A stretch of 5,568 nt of DNA, taken from an uncultured Bryobacterales bacterium. Lineage in GTDB: Bacteria; Acidobacteriota; Terriglobia; Bryobacterales; Bryobacteraceae. Position 1 is the stretch's first letter. The number at the start of each line of letters is the position of its first letter. The notes beneath the pieces are model-generated. The model had not been told where the DNA came from, did no database searches, and saw only the letters and a program-made list of their open reading frames with translations. The stretch spans positions 1,070-6,637 of the forward strand of contig CALMAV010000595.1 of the NCBI GenBank assembly GCA_937859895.1. The letters run 5' to 3'. The position numbers and the translations under genes were made by a program. This document shows positions 1 to 5,331 of this stretch, in pieces.

Positions 1-108
1 CTTTCGAAGCTGCCGAGCGCACTGCGATTGCAGGTAGAGGCCGCGGTGGGCAAGTCGAAGGGGGTAGCAATGCGGCTGGAGAAGGCGAGTGGGAAGGCGC
101 TGAGCTAG
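1..108 (+). CDS. C-terminal fragment of an unrecognised protein, cut by the window edge
   Basis: Frame 1 is open from the first base to a TAG at 106-108 and gives 35 residues. The peptide starts LSKLPSALRLQVEAAVGKSK and ends in a Lys/Ala/Ser-rich tail (MRLEKASGKALS). It looks like the end of a real protein: it has an amphipathic, helix-like pattern of Leu, Val and Ala with spaced Lys, Arg and Glu. A second frame is also open across this stretch, but it reads as Gly-rich low-complexity sequence and is less protein-like. I do not recognise the family and assign no function. The next gene begins 62 bp downstream, so the two may be separate units. Confidence 0.4.
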   Translation, partial: LSKLPSALRLQVEAAVGKSKGVAMRLEKASGKALS

Positions 109-126
109 CCAGGACGGACGGTGCCG

Positions 127-156
127 TTGAGTCTATTCCGATTGCGAGCTTAGGAT
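127..156 (+). promoter_or_regulatory. Weak candidate sigma-70-type promoter upstream of the DUF433 gene
   Basis: TTGAGT (127-132) and TAGGAT (151-156) are 18 bp apart, each matching the consensus -35 and -10 hexamers at four of six positions. They lie in the 62-bp gap between the first fragment and the DUF433 start at 171, where a promoter would be expected. Matches this weak occur often by chance, so this is a suggestion only. The ribosome-binding signal ahead of 171 is also poor (GAAG at 161-164). Confidence 0.2.
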
Positions 157-170
157 GATAGAAGAATGAG

Positions 171-404
171 ATGGCAAATCTGGATTGGTCTCAATGCTCT
201 GCTGTGGAAAGCGTCCCCGGAAAGATGAGCGGAGCTTGGGTCTTTCGTGGAACACGAATGCCAGTTCAAGCACTTTTTGAGAACTTGGAAGCCGGTATGT
301 CCGTGCAAGAAATTGTCGACAATTATGATGTCACCTTAGAAGAGGTAAATGCTGCTCTTCGTTTTGCTGCTGAAAGCTTGGACAAAGCGCCTACATTCGG
401 CTGA
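171..404 (+). CDS. DUF433 domain protein, probable antitoxin of a DUF433/DUF5615 pair
   Basis: This 77-residue protein consists of essentially one DUF433 domain (PF04255 type), a small winged-helix-like fold. The recognisable core is WVFRGTRMPVQALFENLEAG at residues 23-42, the family's GT-R-PV signature, followed by GMSVQEIVDNYDVTLEEV and the AALRFAAES helix that usually closes the domain. The length is normal for the family. DUF433 genes are very often followed, with overlapping stop and start codons, by a DUF5615 PIN-like gene, and the pair is viewed as a toxin-antitoxin module with DUF433 as antitoxin. Here the partner is present only as a relic directly downstream, so this gene now appears to stand alone. 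The ATG at 171 is the only sensible start; an ATG at 166 is in another frame. The second half is somewhat AT-rich compared with its neighbours (241-420 is about 43% GC by hand count), which fits acquired DNA. Function as antitoxin is inferred, not shown. Confidence 0.85.
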   Translation: MANLDWSQCSAVESVPGKMSGAWVFRGTRMPVQALFENLEAGMSVQEIVDNYDVTLEEVNAALRFAAESLDKAPTFG

Positions 405-409
405 TTTAA

Positions 410-535
410 GTTCTTTTCGACAGCGGCACTCCGCGCAAAGTAGCCGCTTGTCTCATCGGACATCAAGTGGTTCGTTCCAGGCAACTCGGCTGGCATCCAC
501 TGAATAACGGCGACTTGGTCAAGAAAGAACCCTAA
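410..535 (+). pseudogene. Relic of a DUF5615 (PIN-like) toxin gene
   Basis: Bases 410-535 translate to 41 residues beginning VLFDSGTPRKVAACLIGHQV and continuing with RSRQLGWHPLNNGDLV. This is the N-terminal signature of DUF5615 PIN-like proteins: LFD with the first acidic residue, SGTPR, GH-V, the GW segment and NGDLL. The expected start would overlap the DUF433 stop as TGATG. Instead the sequence reads TGATTTAA, so the ATG has become ATT and the next codon is TAA (407-409). The frame ends at TAA 533-535 after KKEP, about half the usual length of roughly 100-120 residues, so the second conserved acidic segment of the PIN-like fold is missing. No in-frame ATG, GTG or TTG precedes the conserved region. 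The gene should produce no functional toxin. Reading it as a relic is well supported by family knowledge but was not checked by alignment. Confidence 0.75.
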
Positions 536-564
536 AGATTGGTATCCTGATAGAAACAAAGCAA

Positions 565-1980
565 TTGAAAATCGGATTTGTAAGTCTCGGGTGCCCTAAA
601 AACCTGGTTGACACCGAAGTGATGATGGGCCAGTTGGTCTCTGATGGCCATGAACTCACTCATCAGCCTTCTGATGCTGACGTCATCGTCGTTAATACTT
701 GCAGCTTTATTGACCTTGCTAAGCAGGAATCGGTTGACACGATTCTGGAGATGGCAGAGTACAAGAAGACCGGCAAGGCACAGCGTCTGGTGGTGGCGGG
801 CTGTTTGGTAGAACGATATCGGGCCGACATTCAGAAAAATATGCCGGAGGTCGATGCGGTTCTGGGTACCAATGAGCTGTCGAAGATTACTGCGCTTTGC
901 GAAGGACTGACGCCGAAGACCGACGCTTTCGAGCCGTATCTGTATCACGACCTGACTGCGCGAGTGTTTACGACTCCGAAGCACTCGGCCTACTTGAAAA
1001 TTGCTGAGGGCTGTGATCATCCTTGCAGCTTTTGTGTGATTCCGCAGTACCGGGGTAATTTTCGAAGTCGGCGGCCTGAGAGTGTAGTGAACGAAGCCAC
1101 CCGCATCTTTGCCAGCGGCGTTCGCGAAATCAACCTGATTGGGCAGGACACTACCTGCTACGGCGAAGATCTTGGCCTCAAGGACGGCCTGGCTGATCTA
1201 TTGGCTCGGCTGGCGCAGATTGAAACAGACTTCCCCAAGTGGATTCGCTGTCTATACGCGTACCCGAATCGGGTGACTCAGAAGCTGCTGGATACCATTG
1301 CTGCGCATCAGTCGCTGGTGAAGTACATCGATATGCCGCTGCAGCATGCCAGCGCCTCGGTGCTGAAACGGATGAAGCGGGGCGCTAACGGCGATATCTT
1401 CTTAAAGTTGCTGGAGCGGATTCGCCAGACTATTCCCGGTGTGGCACTTCGCACCAGTATGATTGTCGGCTTCCCGGGCGAGACTGAAGCGGATTTCGAA
1501 CAGCTCTGTCAGTTTGTCGAAGCGGTCCAGTTTGATCGCTTAGGTGTCTTCTCGTATAGCGATGAGGAGACGAGCGGCAGCTATCTTCTCGACGGCAAGG
1601 TGGACAAGCGGACGATTCACAATCGTAAGCGCAAGCTGATGTCAATTCAACGCCGTATTTCGAAGCGCCGGAACAAGGGCCTGATTGGCCGCGAGTTCCC
1701 GGTACTGGTCGAAGGACCGTCACAAGAGACCGATCTCCTCTGGCAGGCGCGTCTTTCCACGCAAGCACCTGACATTGACGGCGTTTGTTATATCAATGAT
1801 TTCGGCCCGTCTGAACCTCGAACCGGCGAGTTTCGTACTTTGCGCGTGACAGAGACGCACGATTACGATTTGGTAGGCGAACTGATCGATGGTGCCGAAG
1901 GGAGCTATGCCGCGCCGCAGCCCTCCACCCTGTTTCCGATCCTCTCCTCACACCCTGCGCAGACTTACAGCATCCGATAA
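565..1980 (+). CDS. rimO: Ribosomal protein S12 (Asp) methylthiotransferase RimO
   Basis: RimO is a radical-SAM enzyme that adds a methylthio group to the beta carbon of a conserved aspartate of ribosomal protein S12 (Asp88 in E. coli numbering). The N-terminal UPF0004 domain carries the three cysteines for the auxiliary 4Fe-4S cluster at C10 (SLGCPKNLVDTE), C46 (NTCSFI) and C80 (AGCLVE). The radical-SAM triad is C150, C154 and C157 in EGCDHPCSFCVIPQYRG. Further family blocks are IGQDT at 192-196, MPLQHAS from 257 and GFPGE at 302-306. A TRAM domain covers about 371-440. The CPKNLVD and CSFCVIPQYRG wording favours RimO over MiaB. The start is TTG at 565, chosen because MKIGFVSLGCPKN is the normal N-terminus; no strong ribosome-binding site precedes it. 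The protein is 471 residues, about 30 longer than E. coli RimO, the excess being a Pro/Ser-rich tail after residue 440. It opens a five-gene block, with yacG 8 bp downstream. Confidence 0.97.
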   Translation: MKIGFVSLGCPKNLVDTEVMMGQLVSDGHELTHQPSDADVIVVNTCSFIDLAKQESVDTILEMAEYKKTGKAQRLVVAGCLVERYRADIQKNMPEVDAVLGTNELSKITALCEGLTPKTDAFEPYLYHDLTARVFTTPKHSAYLKIAEGCDHPCSFCVIPQYRGNFRSRRPESVVNEATRIFASGVREINLIGQDTTCYGEDLGLKDGLADLLARLAQIETDFPKWIRCLYAYPNRVTQKLLDTIAAHQSLVKYIDMPLQHASASVLKRMKRGANGDIFLKLLERIRQTIPGVALRTSMIVGFPGETEADFEQLCQFVEAVQFDRLGVFSYSDEETSGSYLLDGKVDKRTIHNRKRKLMSIQRRISKRRNKGLIGREFPVLVEGPSQETDLLWQARLSTQAPDIDGVCYINDFGPSEPRTGEFRTLRVTETHDYDLVGELIDGAEGSYAAPQPSTLFPILSSHPAQTYSIR

Positions 1981-1988
1981 TAGGGTGA

Positions 1989-2186
1989 ATGGCTGACCAG
2001 CTACATTGCCCTATTTGCGGAAAGAACGTCCGCTTCGATAATCCGGAGATGCCCTTTTGCAGTGATCGCTGTCGCGTGCTTGACCTAGGCAACTGGGCTG
2101 ACGAGAAGTACGTAATCTCAACGGCGCGGCATAACGAGTTGGAAGAGTCCGACATTTCCGACCTGCCCGAAGGCGAGCACCATTGA
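1989..2186 (+). CDS. yacG: DNA gyrase inhibitor YacG family zinc protein
   Basis: This 65-residue protein matches YacG from end to end, close to the usual family length. Four cysteines form the single zinc site: C7 and C10 in CPICGKNVRF, then C24 and C28 in PFCSDRCRVLDLGNW. The following LDLGNWADEKYVIS segment is the family's post-zinc block. An acidic tail (EESDISDLPEGE) ends the protein. E. coli YacG binds the GyrB subunit and inhibits DNA gyrase; that this homologue does so is inferred. Proteobacterial yacG usually sits with coaE, whereas here it lies 8 bp after rimO. Its stop overlaps the TTG start of pgpA by 4 bp (TTGA, 2183-2186), implying translational coupling. ATG 1989 is the natural start. 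An AGGG lies only three bases before it, too close to act as a good ribosome-binding site. Confidence 0.93.
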   Translation: MADQLHCPICGKNVRFDNPEMPFCSDRCRVLDLGNWADEKYVISTARHNELEESDISDLPEGEHH

Positions 2187-2647
2187 AGGCGATTGCCTTC
2201 ACCTTGGCAACTTGGTTCGGCTGCGGTTACTTTCCCTGGGGACCGGGAACGGTGGGGTCTCTTGCTGCGCTTGCCATTGCTGTTGAGGTTCAAATGCATC
2301 TGGGCGGCACCCGACAATTTCTACTGGGCGTCACGCTGATGCTGCTAATGCCTTCGGTTTGGGCCGCCAGTCGTACGGCGCTCGAATCCGGCAAGAAAGA
2401 CCCCGGCAAGGTTGTTGTAGATGAAGTGCTGGGGCAGTGGGTAACGCTAATTGGCGCGACCGCGTATACTCCGGTTAGCTTCGCCGCAGGCTTTGTCTTG
2501 TTTCGACTTTTCGACATTTGGAAGCCAGGGCCCATACGACGCTTGGAGCAGCTTCCGAGTGGTTACGGTATTGTTGCTGACGATCTGGGAGCCGGTCTTT
2601 TAGGGGCGCTTATCTTATATGTAGGCGGCACATTGAAGGTTTATTAA
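2183..2647 (+). CDS. pgpA: Phosphatidylglycerophosphatase A
   Basis: PgpA removes the phosphate from phosphatidylglycerol phosphate to give phosphatidylglycerol, a late step of acidic phospholipid synthesis at the inner membrane. The 154-residue protein shows the family blocks in order: GYFPWGPGTVGSLAAL (15-30), DPGKVVVDEVLGQWVTL (73-89), FRLFDIWKPGPIRRLE (107-122) and GYGIVADDLGAG (127-138). The acidic residues D80, E81, D111, D133 and D134 are the likely metal-binding and catalytic positions. Hydrophobic stretches at about 26-60, 86-110 and 135-152 fit membrane helices. The start is TTG at 2183, overlapping the yacG stop by 4 bp; this gives the expected short N-terminus before the first conserved block. 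The following propeller gene starts 2 bp after the stop. Length matches the family, which is about 150-170 residues. Confidence 0.93.
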   Translation: MKAIAFTLATWFGCGYFPWGPGTVGSLAALAIAVEVQMHLGGTRQFLLGVTLMLLMPSVWAASRTALESGKKDPGKVVVDEVLGQWVTLIGATAYTPVSFAAGFVLFRLFDIWKPGPIRRLEQLPSGYGIVADDLGAGLLGALILYVGGTLKVY

Positions 2648-2649
2648 CT

Positions 2650-3693
2650 ATGGGAAGCAAAAAGATTTCGGCTGACGAAGCAAGCAAGCGGCCCACAATC
2701 ACAACAATGGAACCGGCGGCAGTAATCACCGGTGGCGAACTCTATATTCGTGGGCAGAATTTGGCCTCCGCTGGTCGGCCGAATGTACGGCTGGGAGATC
2801 AGCGGGCGCGTCTTGTTGTGGCAGGCGACTCCTATATCATTGCTCGCATTCCAGACACGGCGGTGCTGGGTGAGGTGGTTGTTGAAACCGGTTCACTCGA
2901 GAGTGCGAGTTACCAGACCCAAGTCGGAGTACAAATCGCGGATAGTCTTCACCCAGTGGCGAATCCTGCTGTTGATCGCGACGGCAATGTCTACAGTACG
3001 TTCAGCGGATCGCGTGGGCAAAAGTCTCCGGTGTCTATTTATCGGATCGACGGCGACGGCAACTCACGGCCTTTTGTGACAGACCTGATGAATCCAACGG
3101 GGCTGGCCTTCGATTCCGAAGGATTGTTGTACGCCTCCAGTCGTTATGAGGGCATGGTGTATCAAATCACGCCGAGCGGCCAAATGTCTGTGTTCGTAGA
3201 GGGCATGGGCGTGGCTACCGGCATTGCTTTTGACTCGGAAGAGAATTTGTATGTCGGAGACCGTAGCGGCACGATTTTTAAGATCAGCCGCTCGCGCCAG
3301 ATTTACGTGTTCGCCACGCTGGAGCCTTCTATTGCCGCGTATCATCTCGCCTTTGGCCCTGATGATGATTTGTACGTGACCGGTCCGACGACATCGAGCT
3401 TCGACTCGGTTCATCGCATTAACAAGGCTGGTGAAGTGGACATCTTTTTCCGTGGCCTGGGTCGTCCACAGGGTCTGGCCTTCGACGCCGAAGGACGGCT
3501 GTATGTTGCCGCCTCAATAGCGGGTCGTCGTGGCATCATTCGTATCGACCAGGACCGCAACCCTGAGCAGTTCCTCTCCGGACCGGGCATTGTAGGACTT
3601 GCGTTTACCCCGTCGAGGTCGCTGATCTTATCCACGCAGAGCGCCCTATTTCGAGTCAAGACCGGGATCGCAGGACGTCCGCTATTTCGATGA
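2650..3693 (+). CDS. IPT/TIG domain plus six-repeat NHL-type beta-propeller protein, function unknown
   Basis: This 347-residue protein has two parts. Residues about 15-92 form an IPT/TIG Ig-like domain (PTITTMEPAAVITGGELYIR, then GQNLAS). Residues about 100-340 contain six repeats of the type GLAFD-EG-LYV, beginning near residues 105, 148, 187, 230, 273 and 313. The 39-43 residue spacing predicts a six-bladed NHL or SMP-30-like propeller. Clear copies are PTGLAFDSEGLLYASS, ATGIAFDSEENLYVGD and PQGLAFDAEGRLYVAA. Such proteins are often auto-named gluconolactonase, but I see no basis for claiming that activity. There is no signal peptide or hydrophobic N-terminus (MGSKKISADEASKRP), so it looks cytoplasmic unless the start is wrong. 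The gene lies 2 bp after pgpA and overlaps cinA by 4 bp (ATGA, 3690-3693), so it is part of the operon. A weak GAAGG at 2635-2639 precedes the ATG. The propeller may be a binding scaffold; that is inference. Confidence 0.85.
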   Translation: MGSKKISADEASKRPTITTMEPAAVITGGELYIRGQNLASAGRPNVRLGDQRARLVVAGDSYIIARIPDTAVLGEVVVETGSLESASYQTQVGVQIADSLHPVANPAVDRDGNVYSTFSGSRGQKSPVSIYRIDGDGNSRPFVTDLMNPTGLAFDSEGLLYASSRYEGMVYQITPSGQMSVFVEGMGVATGIAFDSEENLYVGDRSGTIFKISRSRQIYVFATLEPSIAAYHLAFGPDDDLYVTGPTTSSFDSVHRINKAGEVDIFFRGLGRPQGLAFDAEGRLYVAASIAGRRGIIRIDQDRNPEQFLSGPGIVGLAFTPSRSLILSTQSALFRVKTGIAGRPLFR

Positions 3694-4940
3694 AAACTGC
3701 CGAGATTATTGCGATCGGAACTGAACTGCTGACCCCGGAGCGGGTAGATACGAACTCGCTTTTGGTAACCGAGCAGTTGAATCTTCTGGGTGTTGAAGTC
3801 ACGCGCAAGCAGATCATTGGGGATGATCGGGCGCGCCTGACTGAAGCCATTGAGCGGGCCATCGAACGCTCGCACATTGTTGTTTTGATTGGAGGGCTTG
3901 GTCCGACCGAGGACGATGTTACGCGCGATGCAGCCGCTGCGGCTTTGCATCGGAAGCTGACGTTGTCAGTCGAGCAGGAATCGGTCCTGATTCAGCGTTT
4001 CCGCCAGTTCAACCGGCCCATGGCGAAGAATAATCTTCGTCAGGCATATTTGCTGGACGGGGCGGAGGTGCTGCCCAACCCTAACGGCACCGCTCCTGGC
4101 CAATTTATTTCAACGGACCGAGGCGCGGTGGCTCTGCTACCCGGGCCGCCCCGCGAACTGAAGCCGATGCTGATTGAGCAGCTGGTTCCGAAGCTTCGCT
4201 ATATCGTCCCGCCGCAAATCATTCGGGTTCGCAGCTTTCGCGTGACGGGCATTGGGGAGTCGGATCTCGATTCGCTCATTGCACCTGTTTACTCCAAGTA
4301 CAGCAACCCTGTCACTACGGTGCTGTCCTCGCCGGGCGACCTGTTTGTTCACTTGCGAGCAACCGGTCAGAACGTAGAACAAGTAGATGAGTTACTGCGT
4401 GAGGTAGGCAATCCCATCGCAGAAATTCTGGAGGACCGGGCGTACACCGAGGATGCGAATGAAACGTTGGATATGGTGGTGGGTCGGCTTCTCCGCAAGT
4501 CGCACGCAACGGTGGCGGTAGCCGAGAGTTGCACGGGGGGTCTACTAGCTGCGCGTCTGACTGACCAGCCTGGCTGCTCTGATTACTTTCAGGCCGGCTA
4601 TGTCACTTATACGGAGGAGCAAAAGTCATCGGTTCTAAATGTGCCGGAAGCTTTGATCCATGCTCATACCGCGGTGAGTGAACCGGTAGCAGCGGCAATG
4701 GCTCAGGGCGCGCGGGCTAAGGCTCGTTCGACTTATGCGCTTTCGGTAACGGGGTTTGCCGGGCCGACAGGCGGCACTGACTTTGACCCGATTGGAACTG
4801 TTTACATTGGATTGGCTGGGCCGCATCCAACAACAGTGGTGCGAATTCGCTATGGCGGTGACCGTTATCGAACCCGCACCATGGCCGCGCAAGGGGCTCT
4901 GGATGTACTGCGCAAGCACCTTTTGCAACATATGGGCTGA
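3690..4940 (+). CDS. cinA: CinA: competence/damage-inducible protein A, NMN amidohydrolase (pyridine nucleotide recycling)
   Basis: This 416-residue full-length CinA has both usual domains. The N-terminal MoaB/MogA-like COG1058 domain (about 1-170) carries AIGTELL at 8-14, RVDTNSLL, and GGLGPTEDDVTR at 68-79; in characterised homologues it acts as an ADP-ribose pyrophosphatase. The C-terminal PncC domain (about 260-416) carries AESCTGGLLA, whose Ser280 is the conserved active-site serine, then AGYVTYTEEQKSSVL, HTAVSE, VTGFAGPTGGT (353-363) and PIGTVYIGL. This domain deamidates nicotinamide mononucleotide to the mononucleotide of nicotinic acid, recycling NMN such as that released by DNA ligase. 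The link with competence is known in Gram-positive bacteria and is not implied here. The start ATG overlaps the stop of the propeller gene (ATGA). No clear terminator follows; cinA is the last intact gene of the block. Length is normal for the two-domain family. Confidence 0.97.
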   Translation: MKTAEIIAIGTELLTPERVDTNSLLVTEQLNLLGVEVTRKQIIGDDRARLTEAIERAIERSHIVVLIGGLGPTEDDVTRDAAAAALHRKLTLSVEQESVLIQRFRQFNRPMAKNNLRQAYLLDGAEVLPNPNGTAPGQFISTDRGAVALLPGPPRELKPMLIEQLVPKLRYIVPPQIIRVRSFRVTGIGESDLDSLIAPVYSKYSNPVTTVLSSPGDLFVHLRATGQNVEQVDELLREVGNPIAEILEDRAYTEDANETLDMVVGRLLRKSHATVAVAESCTGGLLAARLTDQPGCSDYFQAGYVTYTEEQKSSVLNVPEALIHAHTAVSEPVAAAMAQGARAKARSTYALSVTGFAGPTGGTDFDPIGTVYIGLAGPHPTTVVRIRYGGDRYRTRTMAAQGALDVLRKHLLQHMG

Positions 4941-5111
4941 CTTCGGTAGGTGTGTAGACTCACGTCTATTTCTATGGTCATTGGAGACCGTTGCTTTTAG
5001 AAATCCCGTCCAAAATGGAATAGGCTCTTCGCTGGGGGCTCCATCGTGGACCAAAGATTCAACTCCTAGCGAGATAGCATTTGAGCAAACCTCAATGAGC
5101 GATGTTTACAC
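4941..5111. other. Gap after cinA with no recognised gene
   Basis: These 171 bases separate cinA from the IS remnant. I see no conserved coding sequence. One small hairpin is possible at 4955-4968 (TAGAC, loop TCAC, GTCTA) followed by TTTCT. It is the only terminator-like structure after cinA and is too weak (5 bp, mostly A/T pairs) to call. A frame on the minus strand stays open between 5105 and the end of cinA but resembles nothing I know. Confidence 0.5.
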
Positions 5112-5271
5112 TGACCTGAACCCCTGAAACCGGTCCGAAATTCGGTAGGATTCGGAATAAGGAGAAAGGGATGAAGAAGGGTCAATTTAGCCAAGAGTAG
5201 ATTATTGGAATTTTGAAGCGGCCGGCATCAAGACCGAGCATGCGACCCGAGTTCATAACTGCAGCAGTGAA
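5112..5271 (+). mobile_element. Left-end remnant of an IS3-family insertion sequence
   Basis: The stretch beginning TGACCTGAACCCCTGAAA at 5112 resembles the left terminal inverted repeat of IS3-family elements, many of which open with TGACCTG and a C-run. As in intact elements, a short leader of about 60 bp leads to a good ribosome-binding site (AAGGAG, 5159-5164) and an orfA start at 5171. A perfect CCGAA-A-TTCGG palindrome lies inside the leader (5135-5145). No matching right inverted repeat or orfB sequence is visible, so only the 5' end survives. The right boundary is approximate: I place it where similarity to the OrfA helix-turn-helix region fades. Assignment to the IS3 family rests on the OrfA start and is from memory of the family, not from a search. 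Confidence 0.6.
5171..5271 (+). pseudogene. Degenerate 5' end of an IS3-family orfA transposase gene
   Basis: The ATG at 5171 gives MKKGQFSQE, then TAG at 5198-5200, then IIGILK. The family start is typically MKKSRFSEEQIIGILKEAEAG, so the TAG replaces the usual glutamine codon (CAG to TAG). After ILK a small deletion shifts the frame: frame 5218 reads AAGIKTEHATRVHNCSSE, comparable to the EAGIKTAEVCRRHGIS helix-turn-helix part of OrfA. Beyond about 5271 no OrfA similarity is visible. One nonsense change, one frameshift and the loss of the rest of the element make it non-functional. OrfA normally provides the DNA-binding part of the transposase. Confidence 0.65.
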
Positions 5272-5331
5272 AAGGAGGCGTCTGAAACAACGAGGAGACC
5301 TTCCGCAGCTAAGGTTTGCCCGGACGGACGC

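Noticed and set aside
2..156. Alternative Gly-rich frame open through the left edge to TGA at 154-156
   Set aside because: Its composition is low-complexity Gly/Glu/Ala and less protein-like than frame 1, which ends at 108.
515..548. Possible rimO promoter (TTGGTC and TATCCT)
   Set aside because: The 22-bp spacing is too long for a sigma-70-type promoter and no better pair is visible between the toxin relic and rimO.
1793..2317. Long minus-strand open frame across the ends of rimO, yacG and pgpA
   Set aside because: The Arg/Ser-rich translation spans three well-supported plus-strand genes and resembles no family. It is an antisense shadow.
4955..4973. Hairpin TAGAC-TCAC-GTCTA followed by TTTCT, as a terminator for the cinA operon
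   Set aside because: The stem is only 5 bp and weak, and the T-tract is interrupted. It is not enough to call a terminator.
4980..5105. Minus-strand open frame (peptide containing LVHDGAPSEEPIPFWTGF) in the gap after cinA, running on into cinA
   Set aside because: It reads somewhat like protein, but it matches no family I know, has only a TTG start at 5054 and overlaps cinA on the opposite strand. The plus strand is also open here, so openness alone is not evidence.
4756..5127. Plus-strand open frame overlapping the end of cinA and continuing to the IS remnant
   Set aside because: Its first half is an out-of-frame reading of the conserved CinA C-terminal domain and its second half has no recognisable motif.
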